Shown here: positions 1-8,167 of the stretch, piece by piece | Layout of the letters: each line of letters starts with the position of its first letter | Position numbering within the stretch: position 1 is the stretch's first letter | Origin: Anaerosoma sp034007245 | GTDB lineage: Bacteria; Actinomycetota; Coriobacteriia; Anaerosomatales; Anaerosomataceae | NCBI GenBank assembly: GCA_034007245.1 | Contig: JAVERH010000034.1 | Span: 1-18,168 of the forward strand | DNA length: 18,168 nt | Direction of reading: 5' to 3' | Program-made: the position numbers and the translations under genes | The notes under the pieces: generated by a model | What the model was told of the DNA's origin: nothing | Database searches by the model: none | What the model saw: only the letters and a program-made list of their open reading frames with translations

Positions 1-1
1 G

Positions 2-76
2 CCGCGAAAGGAGTCGAGCGTCAGTTACGTGCGGCCACCGATCGACTCGCAGACTTACGTTCCCGAAGTGTACTGA
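2..76 (+). CDS. Possible C-terminal tail of an upstream gene (partial)
   Basis: The window opens with 24 codons in frame 2, ending at TGA 74-76 (tail IDSQTYVPEVY). About three quarters of the third positions are G or C, as in neighbouring genes, which makes this frame more gene-like than frame 1 (stop at 100-102, about half GC3). The fragment is too short to identify. It could also be non-coding, so this is a weak call. Confidence 0.25.
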   Translation, partial: PRKESSVSYVRPPIDSQTYVPEVY

Positions 77-183
77 TACTCTCGCTCGCATACAGGGCGT
101 AACCCGCATCCATCATCGGACGTTGTTGGAACTGGCACGTCCAGATACCTCTTGAGGGGTGTCACGGCTGCAGGGGGAGCGTT

Positions 184-654
184 ATGCCGATGGATTCTTG
201 TTCTGCTGTCGCCCCGGTGCTCGAGACGACGGTCTGTCGGGTCTTCGACGGATTCATACACACGCTGGTCAGACCACACGAGATAGAGCTGTGCGGGAGC
301 GGCGGCTGTTACCTCCTTGCGAGTGTGGGCATGCGCGGTGCGGTCGATGGCGTGATGTCGATCGTGGCGCCAGTTGAGCTGTGTGCCGAGCTCGCCGCCG
401 CGCAGATCGGTGCGTGTCGGTGCGCTGCGGACGTAGGCGCACTCGCCGTCTCCGTGTTGGCCGAGATCGCGGGCATGTCCGCCGGGTGTGTCGCCACCAT
501 CCTCGAGCCGGTCGAGATGACGTGGCTCACTCCGCCTGCGGTGACGGATGCCTCGTCACATGAGTGGGACGTGTTGCGCATGGCTCGGCACGCGGCGTTG
601 CTCGATATCGCGGGTCGGCAGGTGTTGGTCTCGGCGGACGTCGCGGAGCGCTGA
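184..654 (+). CDS. CheX/CheC-like domain protein, catalytic motif degenerate
   Basis: 156 residues; the ATG is 5-6 bp after a GGGGGAG ribosome site. No signal peptide or membrane segment is seen. The layout resembles the CheX/CheC chemotaxis phosphatase fold: a segment around residues 52-76 (GAVDGVMSIVAPVELCAELA), a helix at 84-97, then an AG..ATIL stretch leading to a P-x-V motif near 118-120. CheX-type enzymes dephosphorylate CheY with a D-x3-E-x2-N helix. Here the matching helix reads S90-VLA-E94-IA-G97, so the Glu is kept while the Asp and Asn are lost, and phosphatase activity is doubtful. It may be a binding-only relative. No chemotaxis gene lies in the window. Eight cysteines are scattered through it. 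The family assignment is from pattern only. Confidence 0.55.
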   Translation: MPMDSCSAVAPVLETTVCRVFDGFIHTLVRPHEIELCGSGGCYLLASVGMRGAVDGVMSIVAPVELCAELAAAQIGACRCAADVGALAVSVLAEIAGMSAGCVATILEPVEMTWLTPPAVTDASSHEWDVLRMARHAALLDIAGRQVLVSADVAER

Positions 655-741
655 GCGCGCCCTTCCCACCTATCCGCCTTCCGCTATCATGCACGTACCG
701 CAGCGGAACGGCTGCGGGTGCACACGGGAAGGGGTACGCCC

Positions 742-1320
742 ATGACCACCGAGAATCGCATCGGTAGCAAGATCACCACGCTCCGCACGTCACTCGGCCT
801 ATCCGTCGATGAGCTTGCCGAGCGCGGCAGTTGCGATGCGGCCACCGTGCTCGCGCTCGAGAGCGGAGACGTCGCTCCATCGCTCACGCCGCTCATCAAG
901 CTCACCCGCGCACTGGGTGTCCGGCTCGGCACGCTGCTCGACGACGAGACCGAGCTCGGCCCTATCGTCACGCGTCGTGACCAGGCCGAGGCAGTGACCC
1001 GCATCACGAGCCTCGAGACCTCGAGTGATGCGGGCGTGCTCGACTTCTTCTCGCTTGCGAGCGGCAAGGCATCACGTCACATGGAGCCGTTCCTCATCGA
1101 TGTGCAGCCCGCTACGACCGGTGACCACAAGTTGTCGAGTCACGAGGGTGAGGAGTTCCTCTTCGTCCTCGATGGAGCTCTCGAGATCGAGTACGGCAAG
1201 TCCACCCACACGCTTCAGGCTGGAGACAGCATCTACTACGACTCGGTCGTGCCGCACCAGGTGCGCTCCGCCGGCACAGGCCCGGCGCGCATTCTGGCTG
1301 TCGTGTACGCACCGGCGTAG
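742..1320 (+). CDS. XRE-family transcriptional regulator with C-terminal cupin domain
   Basis: 192 residues. ATG 742 is preferred over the in-frame ATG at 718 because GAAGGGG lies at the right distance before it. Residues 7-65 form an XRE/Cro helix-turn-helix (IGSKITTLRTSLGLSVDELA, then ..AATVLALESG..). Residues 115-190 form a small cupin with SSHEGEEFLFVLDG and a later PHQV, which commonly binds a small effector or metal. Such two-domain regulators usually control an adjacent catabolic gene. Here the stop is only 9 bp before the acyl-CoA synthetase start, so the pair is almost certainly one operon, with the cupin perhaps sensing a carboxylic acid or its CoA ester. The effector is unknown. 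Confidence 0.88.
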   Translation: MTTENRIGSKITTLRTSLGLSVDELAERGSCDAATVLALESGDVAPSLTPLIKLTRALGVRLGTLLDDETELGPIVTRRDQAEAVTRITSLETSSDAGVLDFFSLASGKASRHMEPFLIDVQPATTGDHKLSSHEGEEFLFVLDGALEIEYGKSTHTLQAGDSIYYDSVVPHQVRSAGTGPARILAVVYAPA

Positions 1321-1329
1321 GAGGCGGCT

Positions 1330-3006
1330 ATGGCCTGGACCAACGAGCAACTACACACCGATCTGCCACTCGGCCAGTACTTCGAGATGCAGGTGGCCAA
1401 GCACGCGGACAACGACTTCATCGCTTACCCCGACCGTGATCTGCGCTGGACGTATGCGCAGTTCGATGAGCGTGTCGACCAGCTCGCAAAGGGGCTGCTC
1501 GCCACCGGGATCACCAAGGGCGACCACGTGGGCGTTTGGGCGCGTAACATCCCGGACTGGCTCACGCTGTGCTTCGCGACTGCCAAGATCGGTGCGGTGC
1601 TCGTCACCGTCAACCCGGTCTACAAGGCGCATGAGCTCGCGTACGTTATCAAGCAGTCGAACATGAAGGCGCTCGCCATCATCGACCAGTTCCGTGACGT
1701 GGACTACGTGCAGATCGTCCGCGAGATCGTTCCCGAGGCGTCAGTGCAGGAGCGCGGGTACCTTGTGAGCGAGGAGTTCCCGTCCCTCAAGAACCTCATC
1801 TACATGGGTCCGGAGAAGTATCGGGGTTTCTACTCGATGCCCGAACTGCTCGTCCTCGGTGACAACCTGCCTGATGAGCCGCTGCGCGAGATCACGGCGT
1901 CGCTGCATACGGACGAAGTCATCAACATGCAGTACACCTCCGGAACGACCGGCTTCCCCAAAGGCGTCATGCTTACCAGTCGGAATATCGTGAACAACGG
2001 TTTCTACATCGGTGAGCGCCAGAAGTTCGCCGATGTGGATCGTGTCTGTCTGCCAGTGCCGTACTTCCACTGTTTTGGCATCGTGCTGGGTGTGATGGCG
2101 GTCCTCACACACGGGGCGACGGTCGTCGGCGTCGAACAGTTCGACCCGGTAATCGTCCTTGCCGCTGTGGAGAAAGAGCGTGCGACCGCGCTCTACGGTG
2201 TCCCCACGATGTTCATCGCCGAGCTTGCGCATCCGATGTTCGACATGTTCGACCTCGGCAGTATGCGCACCGGTATCATGGCCGGCTCGCCCTGTCCGGT
2301 CGAGACGATGCGTCAGGTCATCGACAAGATGCACGCCTCGGAGATGACGATCTGCTACGGCCTCACCGAGACGTCGCCGGTATTCACGCAGACCACGGTC
2401 GACGATAACCTCGAGCGCAAATGCGAGACGGTCGGCCGTGCGCACGACGCGGTAGACGTGCGGGTCATAGATCCTGAGACGGGCGCGGACTGCCCGCCCG
2501 GCGCGCCGGGAGAGCTCTGCTGCCGCGGTTACAACGTCATGAAGGGCTACTACCAGATGCCCGAGGCCACCGATGCGGTCATCGACAGTGAGGGCTATCT
2601 GCACTCCGGTGATCTCGGCACCGTCGACGAGTGTGGCTACTATCGCATCACCGGTCGCATCAAGGACATGATCATTCGCGGTGGCGAGAACATCTACCCG
2701 CGCGAGATCGAAGAGTTCCTGTACACGATGCCGGGTATCGAGGACGCGCAGGTCATCGGCGTTCCTGATGCGAAGTACGGCGAAGTCGTGGGTGCATTCG
2801 TGCGTCGTTCTTCGGGTGCTGATATCACTGAGAGTGACGTCCAGGAGTTCGCCCGTGCGCGTATGGCGCGGTACAAGGCTCCCAAGCATGTCTTCTTCGT
2901 GGACGAGTTCCCACTCACGGCCTCGGGCAAGATCCAGAAGTACAAGCTGCGCGAAATGGCTGTCAAATCGATCGGGGTGGCCGACGTGAAGGTCTTTGCA
3001 AGTTAG
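1330..3006 (+). CDS. AMP-dependent acyl-CoA synthetase (fatty-acid-CoA ligase type)
   Basis: 558 residues, the usual size for ANL-superfamily acyl-CoA ligases. The start follows TAGGAGG at good spacing. It activates a carboxylic acid with ATP to an acyl-adenylate, then forms the CoA thioester, in the cytoplasm. Visible motifs are the phosphate-binding loop Y202-TSGTTGFPKG, the YGLTETSPVF motif, the hinge region SGDLGTVDECGYYRITGR followed by KDMIIRGGENIYPREIE, and the C-terminal PLTASGKIQ with the catalytic Lys534. The overall pattern is closest to medium/long-chain fatty-acid or aryl-acid CoA ligases. The substrate cannot be read from sequence. It is co-transcribed with the upstream XRE/cupin regulator, which suggests substrate-responsive control. 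Confidence 0.93.
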   Translation: MAWTNEQLHTDLPLGQYFEMQVAKHADNDFIAYPDRDLRWTYAQFDERVDQLAKGLLATGITKGDHVGVWARNIPDWLTLCFATAKIGAVLVTVNPVYKAHELAYVIKQSNMKALAIIDQFRDVDYVQIVREIVPEASVQERGYLVSEEFPSLKNLIYMGPEKYRGFYSMPELLVLGDNLPDEPLREITASLHTDEVINMQYTSGTTGFPKGVMLTSRNIVNNGFYIGERQKFADVDRVCLPVPYFHCFGIVLGVMAVLTHGATVVGVEQFDPVIVLAAVEKERATALYGVPTMFIAELAHPMFDMFDLGSMRTGIMAGSPCPVETMRQVIDKMHASEMTICYGLTETSPVFTQTTVDDNLERKCETVGRAHDAVDVRVIDPETGADCPPGAPGELCCRGYNVMKGYYQMPEATDAVIDSEGYLHSGDLGTVDECGYYRITGRIKDMIIRGGENIYPREIEEFLYTMPGIEDAQVIGVPDAKYGEVVGAFVRRSSGADITESDVQEFARARMARYKAPKHVFFVDEFPLTASGKIQKYKLREMAVKSIGVADVKVFAS

Positions 3007-3149
3007 GACGGGGGCGTGGGTCCCGAAGCTACGGACGACGAGTGTGGGGTTCGTCAGTAGCGGACTAGAGCTGTTCGAGCTCGGGAATGACCATGACAAG
3101 CGCTAGCATCGGCTGGATACGGCGACCGTGAGTAGAGGAGGGGTCTCTG

Positions 3150-3371
3150 GTGCCAGGGAGTGTATACAAAGTCATCGAACTCGTGGGTACGAGCACGGAA
3201 GGCTGGGAAGACGCGGCGCGCTCCGCGCTGAAGGTCGCCGCAGAGTCGCTGGAGGACCTGCGGATCGCGGAGGTCGTCAGGCAGGACGTCCGGATCGAGG
3301 AGAACGAGATCGTCGAGTTCCGGGTGAAGATGAAGGTCTCCTTCAGGTATCACTCGAATCTAGCCGACTAG
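3150..3371 (+). CDS. Dodecin family flavin-binding protein
   Basis: 73 residues, typical for dodecins, which assemble as hollow dodecamers that bind and buffer flavins. It starts at GTG 3150 after GAGGAGGGG. The pattern is characteristic: SVYKVIELVGTS, then EGWEDAA with Trp19 in the position that stacks on the isoalloxazine ring, a single amphipathic helix, and two closing strands (RIEENEIVEFRVKMKVSF). The 143 bp upstream, after the ligase, contain a possible -10 (TAGCAT near 3103-3108) but no clear -35. Its TAG stop overlaps the TAG of the convergent cardiolipin synthase in a shared CTAG. Confidence 0.92.
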   Translation: MPGSVYKVIELVGTSTEGWEDAARSALKVAAESLEDLRIAEVVRQDVRIEENEIVEFRVKMKVSFRYHSNLAD

Positions 3372-4831
3372 AGCAAGTTGGATGCGAGGCGTGCGGTGGC
3401 GTTGCGTAGGTGGCGCCACGCGGACCAGCTGTCGACCGTCTCGCGTGTGACGAGTTCACACGCGGTCATGTCCGTAAGGAAGATCGCCTCATGTTCCTTG
3501 GCCAGTGCGGGGTCGTAGAACCAGCACATGAGTTCCTGGTGGAGGGCGAGGCTTCGGACATCCAGGTTCATGGTGCCGATCACTGCGATCTGGCCATCGA
3601 TCGTCATCGTCTTGGCGTGCATGAAGCCGGACGTGTAACGGTAGACTTTGATGCCGGCGTCGATCATCTGGTCGAAGAACGTTTCCGCAGCCCAGTAAGC
3701 TATCTTCTTGTCGGGCAGGCCGGTCATCATGAACCGGACATCGACACCTGCGAGCGCTGCATCGATGAGCGCGGAGTAAAGGTCCGGCGTGGGGACAAGG
3801 TAGGGCGACTGGATCCAGATGCGCTCACGGGCGGCAGCGAAGCTCACGATATGTGCCCGCTGCGCCGGCTGCCATGGTACGTCGATACCGTCCGCGACCG
3901 TCTGCGCTGGAATGGGATGTCCGTGCTCCGGGTACACGGTGGGGAAGAACCGATCGTTGAAGAGGCTCTCCCCGGTCTTGCGGTGCCACCTCGTAGCGAA
4001 CAGTCCCTGTAGATCTGCAACCGCCGGGCCGGTGAAGCGCACATGTGTATCACGCCACGAAGGGAAGCGGCTTCCACCATCGATGTACTCCTGCGCGATG
4101 TTGATGCCGCCCGTGTAGCCGATGGTGCCGTCGATCACCACGATCTTGCGGTGGCTTCGATAGTTGATCTGCCGGAGCCTGGTGAGGTCTTTCTCCACGC
4201 GGGCGCCTGCGGCACGCAGGGCATCGAGCTCGTCTCTGGAGTAGAAGATGTTCCCGATCCAGTCGTTCAGGATGCGTACCTCCACGCCTTCGCGTAGCCG
4301 TTCGTGTAGTACCTTGGCGACCGACGCACTCAACTCGTCATGCTTCCAGATGAAGTACTGCATATCGATCGTCTCGCGTGCTTCGGACAGGTCGTGCAGG
4401 AGTGCGGGGAACTTCGCACCGCCGTTGACCAGGATCTCGACCTCGTGAGCGGGGAGTACGGTGGCCCCCTGGGTGTTCTCGATAATCCGGGGGATATCCT
4501 CGTAGCCACGTTCGATCGTCCAGTCGACCGCTCGCTTGTGATACTCGGCGTACTGCATCCTGACCCGCTGCATCACCGGGTGCGCCAGCATGGCTACCTC
4601 GGCTGTCCAGGGATCTTTGGCCAGGCGCTTCCGCCAGTTGCGCCCGAAGAAGTAGTAGAACACCAGTCCTACTAGGGGGAACGCGATAAGGACGAGTAGC
4701 CAGGCGAGGGTGTGGGTGGGTTCGCGATCGTCAGTGATGACGGTGATGGCCACGGAGATCCAGTAGATGCCGAGTGCCACGACGTACAGGGACCGCCATG
4801 TGATGAGTGACGCGAGCCACCCAAGGTCCAT
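3368..4831 (-). CDS. cls: Cardiolipin synthase (PLD superfamily)
   Basis: 487 residues, the normal length for bacterial ClsA-type enzymes, which join two phosphatidylglycerols to cardiolipin plus glycerol at the membrane. ATG 4831 is chosen because GGAAGGAA precedes it and two N-terminal membrane segments (about 14-31 and 41-62) follow at once. An upstream in-frame extension would run through the divergent gene. Both catalytic HxKxxxxD motifs are intact: H227-R-K229...D234 (HRKIVVIDG, then GYTGGIN) and H405-A-K407...D412 (HAKTMTIDG, then IGTMNLD). A typical PLDc_N segment ending FYYFFGRNWRKR precedes the first domain. It is monocistronic as seen here. Confidence 0.93.
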   Translation of the reverse strand: MDLGWLASLITWRSLYVVALGIYWISVAITVITDDREPTHTLAWLLVLIAFPLVGLVFYYFFGRNWRKRLAKDPWTAEVAMLAHPVMQRVRMQYAEYHKRAVDWTIERGYEDIPRIIENTQGATVLPAHEVEILVNGGAKFPALLHDLSEARETIDMQYFIWKHDELSASVAKVLHERLREGVEVRILNDWIGNIFYSRDELDALRAAGARVEKDLTRLRQINYRSHRKIVVIDGTIGYTGGINIAQEYIDGGSRFPSWRDTHVRFTGPAVADLQGLFATRWHRKTGESLFNDRFFPTVYPEHGHPIPAQTVADGIDVPWQPAQRAHIVSFAAARERIWIQSPYLVPTPDLYSALIDAALAGVDVRFMMTGLPDKKIAYWAAETFFDQMIDAGIKVYRYTSGFMHAKTMTIDGQIAVIGTMNLDVRSLALHQELMCWFYDPALAKEHEAIFLTDMTACELVTRETVDSWSAWRHLRNATARLASNLL

Positions 4832-4975
4832 GAGTGTTCCTTCCGTCTGTCGCGCAGATCCCGTCGTGTGAGTATGGCAAAGCAGCCGCGCACGTGCGAA
4901 TGGCTCTGGTCGCCGTCGGTCGATCTCGGGTGTAGCATGTCCGGCGGATGCATGCTGAGACAGGGGGTGATCACG

Positions 4976-5392
4976 GTGGCTGATGAAGAGGCGGTCGGGC
5001 CGAGCACGGAGGCCGAGGACTATGATCTCTGTCACGAGTGCGGAGGCCTGTGCTGCTGCCTGTATCTGGCACACGACGAGAACGGCGGGTATATCGGTGA
5101 CGGCTGGCTGCCTGAGTACATCGCGCTTTGGGAGGCGCGTCTCGTCGAGAGCGGGGCGCTCACGGTGACCCCTGAGGGCTATTCGGCGGGGCCGGCGGGT
5201 ATCGAGCCACTGCACGATCCCCGCGCGAGCCACTTGCCGACACCGGAGGGCCAGGCATACCGGGACACACTGCCTGCGTGGGTGGATGTGCGCAAGTGCC
5301 AGTTCTGTCATCCCGAGACCGGCTGCCTGCTGCCGCGTGCTCACCGGGCCGAGATCTGCCGAGACTGGGTGTGTGACCTCTGGCGGCAGTGA
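4976..5392 (+). CDS. Small cysteine-cluster protein (YkgJ-like)
   Basis: 138 residues from GTG 4976, 8 bp after AGGGGG. A longer frame back to 4868 lacks a convincing ribosome site. The N-terminal cluster reads C-x2-C-x3-CCC (CHECGGLCCCLYL). A second cluster near the C-terminus reads CQFCHPETGC...HRAEICRDWVC. This spacing resembles the YkgJ-type cysteine cluster proteins, thought to bind zinc or an iron-sulfur cluster. It has no signal peptide, so it is cytoplasmic. It is transcribed divergently from cls across about 140 bp. Its function is unknown, and the family link rests on the cysteine pattern. Confidence 0.7.
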   Translation: MADEEAVGPSTEAEDYDLCHECGGLCCCLYLAHDENGGYIGDGWLPEYIALWEARLVESGALTVTPEGYSAGPAGIEPLHDPRASHLPTPEGQAYRDTLPAWVDVRKCQFCHPETGCLLPRAHRAEICRDWVCDLWRQ

Positions 5393-5441
5393 TGGCCTGC
5401 GTTTCCGGAATGAAATAAGTGCGTTCCAACAGAAAACCTGC

Positions 5442-5447
5442 TAGAAT
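5442..5447 (+). promoter_or_regulatory. Extended -10 promoter element for the cold-shock gene
   Basis: TAGAAT preceded by TGC gives a TGnTAGAAT extended -10. No good -35 is seen at 16-18 bp. It lies about 110 bp before the cold-shock start and so defines a long leader, as is usual for csp genes. Confidence 0.5.
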
Positions 5448-5455
5448 GCGCCTGC

Positions 5456-5517
5456 GGGCCGATAGGGCCCACAGGATCGCGGCGTGACACCCGCTTTCGA
5501 AAGAGCGGAGTCACGTC
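5456..5517 (+). promoter_or_regulatory. Structured 5' leader of the cold-shock gene
   Basis: Two hairpins are visible. The first is GGGCC-GATAG-GGCCC (5456-5470). The second is long: an 8-bp lower stem pairs 5481-5488 with 5510-5517 (one G-U), then an asymmetric internal loop (AC / A), then CCGCT/AGCGG (5491-5495 with 5504-5508). csp leaders often fold differently with temperature to control translation. That such a switch operates here is inference. Confidence 0.5.
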
Positions 5518-5558
5518 GTTAGTTTTGCCCCTGGATGGGGCGAGGAAGAAGGTTTGGA

Positions 5559-5762
5559 ATGGCTGAAGGTACCGTTAAGTGGTTTAATCCGGACAAGGGC
5601 TATGGCTTCATTTCTCGTGAGGGTGGCGACGATCTGTTCGTTCACTTCTCCGAGATCCAGAGCGAGGGCTTCAAGACTCTCGACGAGGGCCAGAAGGTCA
5701 CGTTCGACGAGGCCACTGGCAACAATGGCAAGAAGCAGGCGACCAACGTCCGCCCGGCCTAA
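5559..5762 (+). CDS. Cold-shock protein (CspA family)
   Basis: 67 residues, a single OB-fold cold-shock domain. ATG 5559 follows GAGGAAGAAGG. RNP1 (KGYGFI) and RNP2 (LFVHFS) are both present, preceded by GTVKWFNPDKG. Proteins of this kind bind single-stranded RNA and DNA and melt mRNA structure, often after a temperature drop. It stands alone, with its own extended -10 promoter, a roughly 110-nt structured leader and a strong terminator. The sequence does not show whether it is cold-induced or constitutive. Confidence 0.96.
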   Translation: MAEGTVKWFNPDKGYGFISREGGDDLFVHFSEIQSEGFKTLDEGQKVTFDEATGNNGKKQATNVRPA

Positions 5763-5792
5763 GTAAAGGCTTGGCGCGTTAATAGCTCGCAC

Positions 5793-5827
5793 GGAAGGGC
5801 GGTCCTCAGGGGCCGCCCTTCCTTTTT
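5793..5827 (+). terminator. Rho-independent terminator after the cold-shock gene
   Basis: A 10-bp perfect stem (GGAAGGGCGG with CCGCCCTTCC) closes a 10-nt loop and is followed by TTTTT, 30 bp after the stop codon. Confidence 0.92.
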
Positions 5828-5913
5828 GTCATGGCCCGGTGTGCACCCCGTTGAACCTGTTCGTCGTTGCCTTCTATGGTGAAGTGAGTCGCATGTGAGA
5901 GAAGAGGTCCGGT

Positions 5914-6747
5914 ATGGCATCCAGACGAATCGCGGTCTACTCGGATATCCACGCTAATGTGGCTGCCCTTGAAGCCGTACTCGGGCATATCGTGTGTGCG
6001 GGTATCGCAGAGCGCTACTGCCTGGGTGATCTTGTCGGCTACGGCTCTGATCCCTCGGGGGTCATCGCACGCATTCGAGCAGCCGGGGATCCGGTCATTC
6101 GCGGCAACTACGACGACGGTGTGGGGAAGCGTCTGGGTGCGTGCGGTTGCTCATACGCCACCGAGGAGGCCCAGGCAGCAGGTGCCGAGAGCTACGCGTG
6201 CACCGATGCTGCTCTCGGCGATGCCGAGCGTGAGTATCTGGCCACACTTCCCGACGACATCAGGCTCGATGTCTCGGGCGCACGGGTGCTGTTGTGTCAC
6301 GGGAGTCCGCGGCGCATTGACGAGTACCTGATGCCCGATCGGTCCGATAGTGATCTTGCGGAGCTCGCCGACTTTGCGACAGCCGATATAGTTGGCGTGG
6401 GTCACGTACACGTTCCGTACCATCGGGTGTTGCTTGCCGATGATGGACGGGCCGTCCACTACGTGAGTGACGGGAGTGTTGGTCAGCCCAGAGACGGTGA
6501 CGCGCGGCCATGCTGGGCCGAACTCGTGTTCGGCGCCAAAGCCGAGGTCAACGCCGCTTGCGAGGGTGATCGCGCGGCGGGCCCTGTCGGCATGCCGCGC
6601 GACGGTGAGCGGGTGTGGCTCGGAGTGATCTTCCATCGCTCCGAGATGGAGGGTGCTGGCTGCGCTACTGCAGAAGTGCACCAAGACTTAGCGGCCATGA
6701 CTTCAGGGCCTGTCCCGAGGGGTCGCCGAGGTAGTGGGTCTGGATGA
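5914..6747 (+). CDS. Calcineurin-like metallophosphoesterase (YfcE/MJ0936-type)
   Basis: 277 residues; ATG follows AGAAGAGG. All five metal-site blocks are present: D11-I-H13-AN, G38-D39-LVGYG, G64-N65-YD67, C-H129-G130-SP, and G163-H164-V-H166. The active site is therefore expected to bind two metals and hydrolyse a phosphomono- or diester. Close family members in bacteria act on cyclic nucleotides, phosphodiesters or phosphoproteins; the substrate here is unknown. The domain ends near residue 245. The last 30 or so residues, rich in Gly, Arg and Ser, lie opposite the 3' end of nrfA (83-bp convergent overlap) and may be an unstructured run-on. Confidence 0.88.
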   Translation: MASRRIAVYSDIHANVAALEAVLGHIVCAGIAERYCLGDLVGYGSDPSGVIARIRAAGDPVIRGNYDDGVGKRLGACGCSYATEEAQAAGAESYACTDAALGDAEREYLATLPDDIRLDVSGARVLLCHGSPRRIDEYLMPDRSDSDLAELADFATADIVGVGHVHVPYHRVLLADDGRAVHYVSDGSVGQPRDGDARPCWAELVFGAKAEVNAACEGDRAAGPVGMPRDGERVWLGVIFHRSEMEGAGCATAEVHQDLAAMTSGPVPRGRRGSGSG

Positions 6748-8167
6748 AGCCCTTCTCGTGTTCGCCGCGACCCTCGAGATACTTATCGAGTTCGAGCGGT
6801 ACCTCGGCGGGGACCTCGACACCACTGTCTGTCAGCAGATCGCGTAGGAGCTGCGTTGCTGCGTCAGCCTCCGCCTGAGCGTCCTTCAAGATGCGCTGCC
6901 CTTCGGCGGGGTTGTGGAAGCCGAGTGAGTTCTCGGCGCCCATCCATACCACGCGATAGAAGGCCTGCTTGTAATGCGCTAAAGCCTCGTCGTAGGTCGG
7001 CTTGATATCGACGGCGCTTGGATCGATCGATTCGTTGGTCATCTCGATCAACTTGGCCGCGGTCGCCGTCTGGTAGCCGGCGTTGATGAGCATCGCTGCG
7101 TTGGCATCCTGGACTGCCAGGACCTTAGCCTTGAGCTCCTCGGCCGAGTCGTAGTGGCATCGCTTGCACGTCGTCATATCTGTCTTGAGCGGGCTCATCA
7201 CGTTGTGGTCGCTGATGGTCTCGTTGTTCACTCTGATGTCCGGCATATGACAGTCGTTGCACGCCATACCGACCTTCATATGCGGCGATCCTGCACTGTA
7301 GAACTCCACATCGGGGTGCCGTATGAAGGCGAGCTCGAGATCGGTGACCTCCTGGGTCCACTCCGTGCGGGCCGGATCCTCGAGCAGCCGGTCGATGACG
7401 TTCTCCACCGTGATGGCACCCCACTCACTGCCCTCCCACGGGAAGTCCACGTCGAGGGCGACGCCCTCCTCCTTCATGACCGAGTACGTGCAGTGGCACT
7501 GGCCACATACCATGAGCCGCTGCTGCTGTGTGGAGAGGTCATCAGGCTCAAGTCCGATCTCGGTGAGTGCCGCATCGACCGTCCAGCGGCGCGTGGACAA
7601 CTCCATGGTCTCGTTGTCATGGCAGTCTATGCAGGATGCGCCGAGCTTGCGATGCTCTTCCGGCAACATGCCGAGCGCTTCATCGTAAGTGGCACCGAAG
7701 AAAGCCTCCTTGTCCTCGGTGTTGAGGTCCTCGGCATACGGGCTCTTACAGGTGAGGCATGCACCGCCGGACTTGACCCGCGAGGGATCGGCCTCGTTCT
7801 GATCGATGATCATATAGTGGTGACCGCGGGGCTCCTGGTAGTCGATGCCAAAGCCCCATCCCTTGAAGAGCAACGGCATGAACGGGTACTCGGAGAGCTT
7901 GTCGTACATCTGAGCGCCGTCGAAGCCGCGCTTGTACTTGCTCTTATCAGCAGGTCGCGGCTCTGCGGTCGCAAGCCATGTCGCATATACCTCCGGGTAC
8001 TGTTCACCCCATACCGCGGGGTCGTATTCACCATCGGGTGCGGGCGGTGTTTGTGCCGGCCTGTCGCCCACCGCCAGACCACTGCAACCGCTCAAAGCTG
8101 CGGTGAGCAGCAGCCCGAAAGCCAGCATCGCAGCGAAGACGATACGAACCTTTGCCGATGTGAGCAC
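6665..8167 (-). CDS. nrfA: Ammonia-forming cytochrome c nitrite reductase, lipoprotein form
   Basis: 500 residues from GTG 8167, 4-5 bp after GGGAGGT. It reduces nitrite to ammonium (six electrons) outside the membrane. A lipoprotein signal ends in LSGC28, so it is anchored by lipid. The active-site heme motif is C137-LTC-K141, with lysine in place of histidine. Four CX2CH motifs follow at 179, 221, 303 and 334, giving the five hemes of NrfA. QCHCTY matches the active-site Tyr region, and SPHMKVGMACNDCHMP matches the active-site His region. The residues before the HPDVE block read FIRH where calcium-containing NrfA has KxQH, suggesting the calcium-free, Arg-type group (alignment from memory). 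No NrfH quinol dehydrogenase is adjacent, so its electron donor is open. Confidence 0.94.
   Translation of the reverse strand: MLTSAKVRIVFAAMLAFGLLLTAALSGCSGLAVGDRPAQTPPAPDGEYDPAVWGEQYPEVYATWLATAEPRPADKSKYKRGFDGAQMYDKLSEYPFMPLLFKGWGFGIDYQEPRGHHYMIIDQNEADPSRVKSGGACLTCKSPYAEDLNTEDKEAFFGATYDEALGMLPEEHRKLGASCIDCHDNETMELSTRRWTVDAALTEIGLEPDDLSTQQQRLMVCGQCHCTYSVMKEEGVALDVDFPWEGSEWGAITVENVIDRLLEDPARTEWTQEVTDLELAFIRHPDVEFYSAGSPHMKVGMACNDCHMPDIRVNNETISDHNVMSPLKTDMTTCKRCHYDSAEELKAKVLAVQDANAAMLINAGYQTATAAKLIEMTNESIDPSAVDIKPTYDEALAHYKQAFYRVVWMGAENSLGFHNPAEGQRILKDAQAEADAATQLLRDLLTDSGVEVPAEVPLELDKYLEGRGEHEKGFIQTHYLGDPSGQALKSWPLSLGALLQ

Noticed and set aside
1741..3099. 452-codon minus-strand frame opposite the acyl-CoA ligase
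   Set aside because: Mirror of a GC-rich gene: high His, Asp and Arg content and no recognisable domain.
4832..5344. N-terminal extension of the cardiolipin synthase to 658 residues
   Set aside because: The extension lies opposite the cysteine-cluster gene, has no family likeness, and the ATG at 4831 has a good ribosome site followed by the expected membrane helices.
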